From the IMG/VR virus record IMGVR_UViG_3300025769_001073, positions 1 to 20,692 of that record: DNA of 20,692 nucleotides; one strand, 5' to 3'. Numbering within the stretch: the stretch's first letter is position 1; the number at the start of each line of letters is the position of its first letter. The notes beneath the pieces were generated by a model, which made no database searches, had not been told where the DNA came from, and saw only the letters and a program-made list of their open reading frames with translations. A program made the translations under genes and the position numbers. Below are positions 8,071 through 15,786 of the stretch, piece after piece. This stretch comes from a virus.

Positions 8071-10610
8071 TGGCAGATAACAAGAAAATATTAATTGAGA
8101 TAGTTACCAAGACATCTGGTGCTGAGAAAAAGGTAAAGAAGACAGGAGACGCTGTTGAGAAGACAGGTAAACAAGCAGACAAAGCTAGTAAGAGTTTCTT
8201 TGGATTAGGAAAAACTATGAAAGCAATCGCTAGAGGTTTTATTATTGTTAAGTCTTTTCAATTATTAGCTAGGTCAGTATCTTTTGCGGCTAAGACTGCC
8301 GCAGATTTTGAGTTTATAATGGCAAAAGTAAAAGCTACATCAAAAGCTTCTGAAGCTCAATTTATTAAACTAACAAATTCTGCTAAAGCTCTTGCTGCTG
8401 GTACAATGTTCACAGCCACAGAGGTTGGAGAACTTCAACTAGCTTACTCTAAATTAGGTTTCACTACTGATGAAATCCTAGCAGCAACAGAGGCTACTCT
8501 TCAATTAGCAACAATTACAGGTGATAGTTTATCTAGTGCTGCTGATGTGGCAGGTGCTGCTGTCAGAGGGTTTGGACTAGACGCTTCAGAGACTCAAAGA
8601 GTTGTAGATGTTATGGCTGCGTCTTTTAGTTCTAGTGCTTTAAATTTAGAGAACTTTAAACAGTCTATGAAAACTGTTGCTCCGATTGCAAGAGCTGCAA
8701 ACGTTAGTATAGAAGATACTTCTGCATTGTTGGCTAAATTAGCAGATGCTGGACTAAGAGGTACAAGAGCAGCAACAGGATTAAAAAACATAATGTCGGC
8801 TTTAACAGATCCTACTTCAGATTTAGCTAAAGAATTAGGTTTTACTGTAAAGAATGGTGAGGGAGTAAAACAAGCGTTTAGAGAAATGTCTAAAAGAGGT
8901 ATAGACTTATCTAAAGCTACTCAATTAGTAGACGAAAGATCTAAAGCTGCTTTTATCACTTTAGCCAATGGTATAGATGATGTAGACGCTTTAGCTGATG
9001 CTTTTGAAAACGCTGAAGGATCTGCTGAGTCTATGTCTAAAACTATTTCAGATACTTTAGTTGGCGACTTTAAAAAGCTTGAAGCAACAATAGAGTCTGT
9101 TATTCTTAGTAAAGAAAGTGCAATAAACAAAGGACTTAGAAAACTAGCACAGCTTTCAACAGAAATGGTTTCGTTTTTTAATCCTGTTACAGAAGCTGTA
9201 CTAAATGCTGAAGCAGAATTTAAAAAGTTTGAAACTACGATAGGTACTTTAGATGAAAAAGAAAGAGTTGCTGCCTTAACAAATAAGATGAGAGAGCTTA
9301 GAGGTGAGAACGAGGAAATGATAAAAACTTTTAAAGGTCTTGGTTTTGACAATGAGTTTATAAAAGAAATAAAAGAGTTTGAAGGTCTTTCTTTTACAAA
9401 AGGAACTAAAGACATAAGAACAAACATAAAGCTAATAGAATTAATAAAAAAAGAAATTAAAGAAACTTTCAAGGCTGTAGAAGAAGGCAATAAAGAAATA
9501 AAAAAAGGTGACGCTACAGAGGCATTAAACGAGACAAGCATTGAGCTTTTAAATTTAGACGATGGATTCACAAAACTTAATGTCACATTTGACGAGTTTA
9601 TGGAGAAATTAGATGAGATACCTGATGAACTGCCTACAGTAGCAAGTATATTTATGGATTACGCTGAAGCTATAGGTGAAGTAGTTTTAGCAAACGAAGA
9701 ATATATAAATGGCGTAACTGATGTTATGTTCTCGGCAAATGAATTGTTTCAAGTAATGCAAGAGAATAAACTAAATAGCATCATTGCTTCTAATGACGCT
9801 GAGTTTGAAGCCTTCTCTCAAGCTCAAGATGATAGGTTAGCTAGGTACGACCTAGATCAAGAGGAAGAAATAGCTTTATTTGAAGGTACTCAAGAACAGA
9901 AAGCTCAGTTTGAAAAGCAAAAAGGATTAGAAAGACTAGAGTTTGAAAAACAACAAGAACAAAAAAGAGAAGCTTTAAGACAAAAACAATTAAATGCTGA
10001 GAATAAGATAGCAGAAGCAGCGTTTAAAGCAAATAAGAGATTCGCTGTCGCTGGGATTGCTATAAACTTAGCTAGAGAGATTTCTGCAATTGCTGTATCT
10101 TCTGCTGGAAACCCAGCTAACGCTTTTACTTTTGGTGCTGCTGGTGCTGGACAGTTTGCTATTCTCTCTGGTCTTGCAATAGCTAACGCAGGTTTGCAAA
10201 CAGCAGCAGTTTCTTCTCAGAAGTTTGTACCTAAGACATTCCAAGATGGAGGTATGATTGAAGGTGCATCACACGCAGAAGGTGGAGTTCCTTTTACTGT
10301 TGCAGGTAGAGCAGGGTTTGAAGCAGAGGGTGGAGAGTATATCTTCTCTAAAAACACAGTAGACAGATTAGGTACAGGACTTTTAGACGCTATAAACTTC
10401 GGTGGTGCTGCCCCAAGATTGTTTGCTGATGGTGGTGCTGTATCAAGAGCTTCTGTTGCTAGTTCTGCAATGAATCAATCCGAAATGGCACAGATGATTG
10501 GGGAGGTTGTTGCTTCTTCTGTTGCACAAATACCAGTAGTAAATGTAGCTACAGAAACAGATAGTTTGTCCAGAATGGTACAAAACGCTGAAGCTATGGC
10601 AACTATATAA
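8070..10610 (+). CDS. Tail tape measure protein (TP901 family)
   Basis: This protein sets tail length and occupies the tail lumen. Its 846 residues carry a TP901-type core at about 85-250 (DFEFIMAKVKATSKAS, then LQLAYSKLGFT, AGAAVRGFGL, and LADAGLRGTRAATGLKNIM). The middle is helical and Lys/Glu-rich. A charged coiled coil spans about 580-655, and a hydrophobic stretch rich in Ala, Gly and Ile at about 658-715 may insert into the host membrane during DNA entry. The C-terminus has the typical FQDGGMIEGASHAEGG and GEYIFSK motifs. At about 0.15 nm per residue the tail would be roughly 125 nm long. Start and stop are clear: TAATG overlaps the gene before, and the stop precedes the intergenic palindrome. 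It lies upstream of the capsid gene, unlike most siphoviruses. Confidence 0.93.
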   Translation: MADNKKILIEIVTKTSGAEKKVKKTGDAVEKTGKQADKASKSFFGLGKTMKAIARGFIIVKSFQLLARSVSFAAKTAADFEFIMAKVKATSKASEAQFIKLTNSAKALAAGTMFTATEVGELQLAYSKLGFTTDEILAATEATLQLATITGDSLSSAADVAGAAVRGFGLDASETQRVVDVMAASFSSSALNLENFKQSMKTVAPIARAANVSIEDTSALLAKLADAGLRGTRAATGLKNIMSALTDPTSDLAKELGFTVKNGEGVKQAFREMSKRGIDLSKATQLVDERSKAAFITLANGIDDVDALADAFENAEGSAESMSKTISDTLVGDFKKLEATIESVILSKESAINKGLRKLAQLSTEMVSFFNPVTEAVLNAEAEFKKFETTIGTLDEKERVAALTNKMRELRGENEEMIKTFKGLGFDNEFIKEIKEFEGLSFTKGTKDIRTNIKLIELIKKEIKETFKAVEEGNKEIKKGDATEALNETSIELLNLDDGFTKLNVTFDEFMEKLDEIPDELPTVASIFMDYAEAIGEVVLANEEYINGVTDVMFSANELFQVMQENKLNSIIASNDAEFEAFSQAQDDRLARYDLDQEEEIALFEGTQEQKAQFEKQKGLERLEFEKQQEQKREALRQKQLNAENKIAEAAFKANKRFAVAGIAINLAREISAIAVSSAGNPANAFTFGAAGAGQFAILSGLAIANAGLQTAAVSSQKFVPKTFQDGGMIEGASHAEGGVPFTVAGRAGFEAEGGEYIFSKNTVDRLGTGLLDAINFGGAAPRLFADGGAVSRASVASSAMNQSEMAQMIGEVVASSVAQIPVVNVATETDSLSRMVQNAEAMATI

Positions 10611-10625
10611 AAATTTTTAACCAAT

Positions 10626-10668
10626 AGTGTATACCTTTTAGGTCATTATGACGTATAAGGTATATACT
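10626..10668. promoter_or_regulatory. Intergenic 43-base imperfect palindrome
   Basis: The 81-base gap between the tape measure and protease genes holds an inverted repeat centred on T10647. Of 21 facing pairs, 18 are Watson-Crick, one is G-T (10629/10665) and two are mismatched (10638/10656 and 10641/10653). The outer arms read AGTGTATACCTT and AAGGTATATACT. The inner part is GTCAT-T-ATGAC. No T run follows, so it is not a standard terminator. It could be an operator, a transcript-processing hairpin, or part of a promoter region for the head genes. A run AAAAATTTTT lies just upstream at 10609-10618. Confidence 0.6.
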
Positions 10669-10691
10669 GTTCAAAATAATAGACAGACAAT

Positions 10692-12038
10692 ATGAAATTT
10701 AGATCAGACGTATGCTTCTCAAATTCAGGTTTAGACACCATTGATGAGCACACAGGAGTAATAAAAGGCGTTACTTTAGCTAGAGAAGGAGTTGCAAAAG
10801 GACATGGTGTTCATTTGGATTCTAAATTCATCTCTGACTTAGTAGAACTAGGTAACAGTCAAGAAGAAGGTGTAAAAGCAAGATTTGGTCATCCTAGCAT
10901 GACTTCAGATGCGTTCGGTACTTACATCGGTAGATATAAGAATTTTAGAATAAAAGATAAGAAAGCAAAAGCTGACTTATATATGGATGAGGTTTCTAAG
11001 AAGTCGCCTAAAGGTGATTTATATAGCTATGTATTTGCTATGGCAAGAAGCAATCCAGATATGTTCGGTAACAGTATTGTTTTTAAATCTGGTGAATCTA
11101 GATATGAAAATGAATTAGATGAAAACGAGAACGTAATTCGTAAAGAGTATGTTTCTATTGTTGGACTAACTGCTTCTGATTTAGTAGATACACCTGCTGC
11201 AACAGATTCTTTATTCTCTGCTGATATGCAGTTAAGAGAGTCTTACAGCGACTATCCTGAAGCTGCTGTTAATAACGCTAAGAGAGGAATTAAATTAAAT
11301 GAGAAAGTAAACAATAGATGTGCTACTGATGTTGGTAAACAACGTGCGCAACAGATTTCTAAGAAGGAAGCACTATCTATGGATACTATAAAAAGAACTT
11401 TTTCTTATCTGTCAAGAGCAGAGGAATATTACAATCCAGATGATCCTGAAGCTTGTGGTACTATCTCTTATCTTCTATGGGGAGGTAAGTCTATGAAAGC
11501 ATGGACAGAGAGAAAAATTAATGAAGTTGAAAATAATTATAAATCAAAAAATCAAGAAATGGAAAAATCATTTACAGACAAAGTAGTAGATGTTCTTAAA
11601 AGCTTCGGTATTACAAAAACTGAAGAGGTTACAGAATTATCAGAAGAAACTACAGAAGTTACAACAGAAGTAGAAGAAACTACTGAAGAAGTTGTTGAGG
11701 AAACTGTTGCAGAAAATGCAACAACTGAAGAAATTACTGCTGAAGAATCTACTGATGCTATTGCTCACGCTGTTGAGACTTTCGAAGCTGAAAGAGAAGA
11801 GTTAGTAAAAGAGTTTAACTCTAAAGAAACTGACTTAAATCACGCATTAGCTGAGTTAGGAGAAGAAGTTAAATCTCTTAAAGCTGAGTTAGAAGCAAAA
11901 GAAACAGAATTAGCTGCTTTCAATGTAAAGCCTACTGAAGTAGAAGGAAACGAAGATCCATCTATCAAAGGAGAGGAAAAGCAATTAAGCGAAAACGCTA
12001 GTGTTCTTAAAGACTTCTTAAAGGACATTAAAGAGTAA
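10692..12038 (+). CDS. Head maturation protease fused to scaffold
   Basis: The 448-residue protein has three parts. Residues 1-170 resemble prohead serine proteases: GVKARFGHPSM has a likely catalytic His67 and MFGNSIVFKSGE a likely Ser128. These enzymes cut scaffold and capsid delta domains during head maturation. Residues about 185-280 (YPEAAVNNAKRGIKLN, TDVGKQRAQQI, TIKRTFSYLSR, LLWGGKSMKAW) match a small helical domain I recall as attached to phage proteases and other head proteins, of unknown function. Residues 300-448 are very acidic, Glu/Thr-rich and then coiled-coil (EVKSLKAELEAKETELAAF), as expected of scaffold. The gene lies directly upstream of the capsid gene, as usual. The leader has no Shine-Dalgarno. 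The catalytic residue assignments are inferred by motif position only. Confidence 0.75.
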   Translation: MKFRSDVCFSNSGLDTIDEHTGVIKGVTLAREGVAKGHGVHLDSKFISDLVELGNSQEEGVKARFGHPSMTSDAFGTYIGRYKNFRIKDKKAKADLYMDEVSKKSPKGDLYSYVFAMARSNPDMFGNSIVFKSGESRYENELDENENVIRKEYVSIVGLTASDLVDTPAATDSLFSADMQLRESYSDYPEAAVNNAKRGIKLNEKVNNRCATDVGKQRAQQISKKEALSMDTIKRTFSYLSRAEEYYNPDDPEACGTISYLLWGGKSMKAWTERKINEVENNYKSKNQEMEKSFTDKVVDVLKSFGITKTEEVTELSEETTEVTTEVEETTEEVVEETVAENATTEEITAEESTDAIAHAVETFEAEREELVKEFNSKETDLNHALAELGEEVKSLKAELEAKETELAAFNVKPTEVEGNEDPSIKGEEKQLSENASVLKDFLKDIKE

Positions 12039-12054
12039 CTAAATAAGCACAATT

Positions 12055-12234
12055 ATGGCAAACATTAAAATCAAGTTTATTGTAAATGGTGAGGAAAGAG
12101 AGGGTGAGATTCCTGAAGCTGACTTCGCTAATTACGAGAAAGCTTATAAAGCAAAAAAGGTTGGAGGATCTGCACCAAAGAAAGCTGTTAAGGCTGAATT
12201 AAAGGAAGAACCAAAAAAAAGTAAAAAGAAATAA
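12055..12234 (+). CDS. Small basic protein between scaffold and capsid genes
   Basis: An open frame of 59 codons runs from ATG at 12055 to TAA at 12232-12234. The product begins MANIKIKFIVNGEEREGEI, a likely beta hairpin, followed by a short helical part (DFANYEKAYKAKK) and a Lys-rich tail ending EEPKKSKKK. It sits 16 bases after the protease/scaffold stop and 26 bases before the capsid start, on the same strand, and fills most of the gap. Codon use matches the neighbours. I do not recognise the family. Position and charge suggest a head accessory protein, possibly one that contacts DNA or the acidic scaffold, but that is a guess. Confidence 0.7.
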   Translation: MANIKIKFIVNGEEREGEIPEADFANYEKAYKAKKVGGSAPKKAVKAELKEEPKKSKKK

Positions 12235-12260
12235 TTAATTAACAAAACAAACAAAGAAAC
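12235..12260 (+). promoter_or_regulatory. A/C-rich, G-poor leader of the capsid gene
   Basis: The 26 bases before the capsid ATG consist almost only of A, C and T (one G) and contain no Shine-Dalgarno match. Unstructured A-rich leaders of this sort are typical of highly translated Bacteroidetes genes. A similar leader precedes the tail-tube candidate at 13639-13667. Confidence 0.4.
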
Positions 12261-13595
12261 ATGGCTAATTTAATGTCACATTCGTTAAGCTTCTCTAAAG
12301 AGAGTGTTAGCGAGTATTTTATTAAACCTTTATTCATTCAGTCTGATATCAAAGATATCGTTACTGTAAGAACAGACATCAAGAACTCTGAGAAATTAGA
12401 CTTCATTGATAACTTAGAGAAGATCACTAAAGCTTATGCTCAAGGTACTTCTTTCACTACATCTACAGGTGTTACTATCACACAGAAGACTCTTTCTGTA
12501 TCTGATATGAAAGCTGAAGTTGCACAAAACGGTAAAGCGTTCTTAAACTACGTTAAAGAATCTTTATTGAAAAAAGGTGTTGACGAGAATGACATCGGTG
12601 ATACTTTATTCGAAGAGATCTTAATGGAGATCTACATGGGTGGTATCGCAAGAGATTTCCAAAGACAAGTATTCTTCGGTGATACTGCTAAGGAAGCTAG
12701 AACTTCAGAAGCTCCTAACGGAACTTTAGATGCTGACTACAAAGAATACAATGGATTCTGGACTAGAATGATTAATGATTTTGATTCTGCTGCTTTACCT
12801 GCTGCACAATACCAAGATATTAACTCTTCTACTTACCAAACAACTGTTGCTGTTAAGCAAGTTGATACTGGTGTTGTAACTGGTGCTTCTGGTACTTTAG
12901 GACTAGTAATTAACGGTGTTACTTATACAGAGGCTTTCGATAGTGATATCGCTACTACTATCGCTAACTTCGTTGCATCTCACGCTGCTGCGGTTTTAGC
13001 TAGAGAAGGTAAATTAGTTTTATCTGGTACTGCTACTGACTTAATTGTTACTGCTGGTATCGCTGGTATGAAGCAAATCGTTACTGACGCTTCTACTACA
13101 ATGGCTTCTAACACAGCTACTACTGTTGCTAACGTTGCTAACACAACTTTAAAGACAGATGCTGCTTTAACTGCTTTCAAAGCGTTATGGTCTAAAATGC
13201 CTAACTCTTTAAGAAAGTTATTCAAGCAAGAAGGTAAGATTATGGTTACTGCTTCTGTTGCTGATAACTACACTGATACTATCGAAAGTTTAAATGGTTC
13301 TGATGCTGCTTACTTCACATTGAGAGATGGTGAGAAAGTTAAAGCTTTCAGAGGTGTACAAATCGTAGAAAGAGAAGAGTGGGATGAGCATATCGAAAAT
13401 GATTTCGATTCAGTAAGACCACACAGAATCTTATTCACTATTCCTAGAAACTTAGTTGTAGGTACTGATGGGATTTCTGATGATACTAAGATTGAGTCTT
13501 GGTATGAGCAATTAACTCAAAACAGACACGTAAGAGTTGAGTACAAAGCTGGAACACAGTATGTACACGAAGATTACATAGTTGCTGCTTACTAG
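12261..13595 (+). CDS. Major capsid protein (HK97-fold)
   Basis: This is the shell protein of the head. The 444-residue product begins with a helical N-arm (SLSFSKESVSEYFIKPLFI) and has features typical of HK97-fold capsid proteins: long helix-rich segments (AFLNYVKESLLKKG, ILMEIYMGGIARDFQRQVFFGD), a P-domain-like part, and a C-terminal half with IMVTASVADNY, FRGVQIVEREEW, RILFTIPRNLVVGTDG and a closing strand. Residues about 196-290 look like an inserted Ala/Thr-rich domain (GTLGLVINGVTYTEAFDSD), making it longer than a minimal capsid protein. Codon use is strongly uniform (TTA, GCT, ACT, GGT), as in very highly expressed genes. It follows the protease/scaffold and has its own terminator at 13609-13638. 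Confidence 0.85.
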   Translation: MANLMSHSLSFSKESVSEYFIKPLFIQSDIKDIVTVRTDIKNSEKLDFIDNLEKITKAYAQGTSFTTSTGVTITQKTLSVSDMKAEVAQNGKAFLNYVKESLLKKGVDENDIGDTLFEEILMEIYMGGIARDFQRQVFFGDTAKEARTSEAPNGTLDADYKEYNGFWTRMINDFDSAALPAAQYQDINSSTYQTTVAVKQVDTGVVTGASGTLGLVINGVTYTEAFDSDIATTIANFVASHAAAVLAREGKLVLSGTATDLIVTAGIAGMKQIVTDASTTMASNTATTVANVANTTLKTDAALTAFKALWSKMPNSLRKLFKQEGKIMVTASVADNYTDTIESLNGSDAAYFTLRDGEKVKAFRGVQIVEREEWDEHIENDFDSVRPHRILFTIPRNLVVGTDGISDDTKIESWYEQLTQNRHVRVEYKAGTQYVHEDYIVAAY

Positions 13596-13608
13596 TATAT
13601 TCTTTCTT

Positions 13609-13638
13609 GGGGAGTGAATTAAGTAGCTCCCCTTTTTT
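13609..13638 (+). terminator. Rho-independent terminator after capsid gene
   Basis: The stem GGGGAG (13609-13614) pairs with CTCCCC (13627-13632) around a 12-base loop and is followed by six T (13633-13638). It begins 14 bases after the capsid stop codon. It probably ends or reduces the capsid transcript and may also stabilise its 3' end. Confidence 0.85.
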
Positions 13639-13667
13639 AATTTAACAACAACAAAATAACATAAATC
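13639..13667 (+). promoter_or_regulatory. G-free A/C-rich leader of the tail-tube gene
   Basis: The 29 bases between the capsid terminator and the ATG contain no G (for example AACAACAACAAAATAAC) and no Shine-Dalgarno. The leader resembles that of the capsid gene and would leave the start site unstructured. Because a terminator lies immediately upstream, expression needs read-through or a promoter inside this region. I cannot point to a convincing promoter. Confidence 0.4.
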
Positions 13668-14207
13668 ATGGCAATAACTGCAAACTTAGCTGATTCGTGT
13701 AGTGCAAATTCTGGAGGAATTAGACGTATTGCGTTTATTTCTTTAAGTGACGTTGCAGAGGGAGCAATCTCTGTGACTTCTGGAGAGATTGACACTATCA
13801 CTTTAGCTACAGGAAAAGAGTTCTTCGAATACGATGCTGAACAAGACACAATCGAATGGAGAGAGAACGGAGAAATGGTAAACGGTTCTTTAAAGTACAC
13901 AGAAGAATTAGAGCTTTATATTAGAGGTAACAACAAAACAAACAGAGATGCTATCGTTGCGTTAGTAGAAGATCTTTGTGGTGTTTTAGCTATCGCAGAG
14001 GACTCTAACGGAACTATCTTTTTATTAGGATGGTCTGAGGCTTTAGACTTAGATAGACCTTTAAAAATGGCATCTGATGCTTCAGGATCTGGAAAAGAAT
14101 TAACTGACCTAGCTGGATCAACAATTACAATGGCGTGTATGTCTCCTACAAAAGCTTTCCCTATTACTGGGATTACTTGGGCAACACTTACTACACCTGC
14201 TCCATAG
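13668..14207 (+). CDS. Putative major tail tube protein
   Basis: The 179-residue beta-rich protein begins MAITANLADSCSANSGGIRRIAF and contains EYDAEQDTIEWRENGEMVNGS, then a helix (NRDAIVALVEDLCGVLAIAED). It ends with a KMASDASGSGKELTDLAG segment and a final strand (STITMACMSPTKAF). I associate this pattern (repeated strands, a central helix, then 'SDA.GSG..LTD..G') with proteins following the capsid gene in Bacteroidetes siphoviruses, thought to form the tail tube. Supporting context: it is a separate, apparently highly expressed unit with its own leader and terminator beside the capsid gene, as expected for the two most abundant virion proteins. A head decoration protein is the main alternative. 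Confidence 0.55.
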   Translation: MAITANLADSCSANSGGIRRIAFISLSDVAEGAISVTSGEIDTITLATGKEFFEYDAEQDTIEWRENGEMVNGSLKYTEELELYIRGNNKTNRDAIVALVEDLCGVLAIAEDSNGTIFLLGWSEALDLDRPLKMASDASGSGKELTDLAGSTITMACMSPTKAFPITGITWATLTTPAP

Positions 14208-14224
14208 TAGAGTAGAACAAATAC

Positions 14225-14252
14225 AAAGAGGGAGGGTTTTCCTCCCTTTTTT
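14225..14252 (+). terminator. Rho-independent terminator after tail-tube gene
   Basis: The stem GGGAGG (14230-14235) pairs with CCTCCC (14241-14246) across a five-base GTTTT loop. Flanking A-rich and T-rich bases extend the stem, and six T follow (14247-14252). It begins 18 bases after the stop codon. This is a stronger structure than the terminator after the capsid gene because its loop is shorter. Confidence 0.9.
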
Positions 14253-14273
14253 AATAACATTAAAATAAATCTT

Positions 14274-14483
14274 ATGGCTTACAAATATAAAGTAGAAGAG
14301 GCATTTAAAGATTCAACTGTTCACAGAGGTGAAAAATCATATAAGTTAGCTTCATGCTCTCAAAAAGATTTAAAGAAACTACATGACTCAGGATTAAAGT
14401 TTATCCTAGAAGAAGTAGTGCAAGCAAAGGAAGAAGTAAAAGCAACAGAAGATAAAGAATCTGTAGATGGAAAAGAAGGATAA
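14274..14483 (+). CDS. Small hypothetical protein upstream of portal
   Basis: The 69-residue protein has a probable beta start (MAYKYKVEEAF), a middle with SYKLASCSQKDLKKLHDSGL, and an acidic tail (EEVVQAKEEVKATEDKES). The middle resembles short phage proteins that end a 'thrL..as.edL..L...G...i' hairpin-helix, often found beside head or connector genes, but I have no firm family. Its leader (14253-14273) is G-free and follows the tail-tube terminator. The last 17 bases overlap the portal gene in another frame, which suggests coupled translation with the portal. Confidence 0.6.
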   Translation: MAYKYKVEEAFKDSTVHRGEKSYKLASCSQKDLKKLHDSGLKFILEEVVQAKEEVKATEDKESVDGKEG

Positions 14484-15786
14484 GCAGTTAGCTAATAATC
14501 AAGTGGAAACAGCGTTTTCAAGCAGCGTAATTAATACTACAAGTGCCTCTACTATTAAAGAGATATCTAAGGTAGATCATAACCCTAGAGACTATGTGTC
14601 TTTTGGAGCAGATAATTTGTTTCCACAAGGATTATCTATACTTAACAGAAGGTCTTCAACACACAGAAGTATCTTAAACAACAAGGTTATATACTCTTTA
14701 GGTAGAGGATTTATAACAGAAGGTAATGCTCCGTTGGAAGCTTTCATTAAGCAAGTAAACAACAACAGAGAGAGTTTAAGAAAGGTTCTAAAGAAGATAT
14801 TCAGTGATTGGTATAGCTTTGGTAACGCTTATTTAGAGGTAGTTCTAGTACCTAACGGTAATCCTCAGTTCTTCCATAAGGATGCAACTAAAATTAGAAT
14901 ACACAAAGACAGAGAACACGTTATTGTTCACCCAGATTGGAGACAGTATGAAGGTAAAAAGAGGTTTGCTAAGACTTTGCCTATATACCCTAACTTCGAG
15001 GAGATTGATGGTGCTCAGAGAGCTATATTCCACTTTAAGCAATATGAACCTGAGTTCTCTGATTATGGAGTACCTGATTGGATTGCTGCTTTGGATGCAG
15101 CAGCTATTGGGTACAAAACTAATAGATGGAACTTATCACGTCTTGAGAATAGTTTTCAAGTATCTGGGATACTAGAGATAGTAGGAGATATGTCTGCTGA
15201 GGACATGAAGAAGGTTAAGAAAGACCTAGCAAAATCGTTCTCAGGAGAGGAAAATGTAGGTAAGCTATTAGCTATAACAAAACAATTTAGTGAGAGTGGA
15301 TCGGGAACGACATTTACTCCATTAATTCAAACAAGCGAAGGTGAATGGATAAACCTACACCAACAGTCAGACTCGGATTTAATAATTGCACATAATTGGT
15401 TCAGAAGTTTATCTGGTATCTCTGATTCTACAGGGTTTGACACCAAGAGAATTAGAAACGAATATCAGGTTGCTAAGAACACTATCATAGGAGAGAATCA
15501 AGATGCTATATTATCTGAGATTAAATACTTGATCGAGGAGTACTCTAGCATCAATCCTGAGGCATTATCTTTTAGAAATGAGTCTCCAGTATCACTTATT
15601 GATTTAATTGACGTTAATTCGATTGTAACGGTTGATGAAGCTAGAGAGAATAGTTTAGGTTTAGCTAACTACCATGATGCAGAGAAAGGTAAGAAACTAA
15701 TTTCTGAGATCAGGGAAGAGGCTATGGACAGAGGACAGCAAAGAGAAACACCTGAAACTCAGAAGGATGGCGATACAGATAACTAA
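14467..15786 (+). CDS. Portal protein
   Basis: The portal forms the dodecameric ring at one head vertex, through which the terminase pumps DNA and to which the tail attaches. The 439-residue protein has the expected length. Recognisable parts are DYVSFGADNLFPQGLSILN (42-60) near the N-terminus, LNNKVIYSLGRGFITEG, SDWYSFGNAYLEVVLVPNG, the wing/stem part (DYGVPDWIAALDAAAIGYK), the helical RLENSFQVSGILEIVG, and the C-terminal RIRNEYQVAKNTIIGENQ segment with an acidic, Gln-rich end. This order and wording match portals of Bacteroidetes phages. The gene is placed after the capsid and tail-tube genes, whereas portals normally directly follow the large terminase. It overlaps the next gene by 20 bases. 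Confidence 0.85.
   Translation: MEKKDKQLANNQVETAFSSSVINTTSASTIKEISKVDHNPRDYVSFGADNLFPQGLSILNRRSSTHRSILNNKVIYSLGRGFITEGNAPLEAFIKQVNNNRESLRKVLKKIFSDWYSFGNAYLEVVLVPNGNPQFFHKDATKIRIHKDREHVIVHPDWRQYEGKKRFAKTLPIYPNFEEIDGAQRAIFHFKQYEPEFSDYGVPDWIAALDAAAIGYKTNRWNLSRLENSFQVSGILEIVGDMSAEDMKKVKKDLAKSFSGEENVGKLLAITKQFSESGSGTTFTPLIQTSEGEWINLHQQSDSDLIIAHNWFRSLSGISDSTGFDTKRIRNEYQVAKNTIIGENQDAILSEIKYLIEEYSSINPEALSFRNESPVSLIDLIDVNSIVTVDEARENSLGLANYHDAEKGKKLISEIREEAMDRGQQRETPETQKDGDTDN

Noticed and set aside
8921-9586. Reverse-strand frame of 221 codons inside the tape measure gene
   Set aside because: It is Ser/Phe/Leu-rich antisense of Lys/Glu/Thr-rich helical codons, a common shadow effect. It has no leader and no neighbours on that strand.
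11630-11770. Glu/Thr codon repeats as a possible tandem repeat element
   Set aside because: The repeats are irregular and follow from the low-complexity acidic protein sequence. No fixed DNA unit is repeated.
12345-12359. GATATC-AAA-GATATC small inverted repeat in the capsid gene
   Set aside because: It is short, lies inside coding sequence, and is explained by codons for Asp-Ile-Lys-Asp-Ile.
13637-14260. Two reverse-strand frames over the tail-tube gene and its flanks
   Set aside because: They overlap both terminators and the tail-tube gene, and their products look like antisense translation of beta-rich protein.
14882-15175. Alternative + frame of 97 codons within the portal gene
   Set aside because: It is embedded in a well-recognised portal gene, its product is Leu-rich, and it has no supporting start context.
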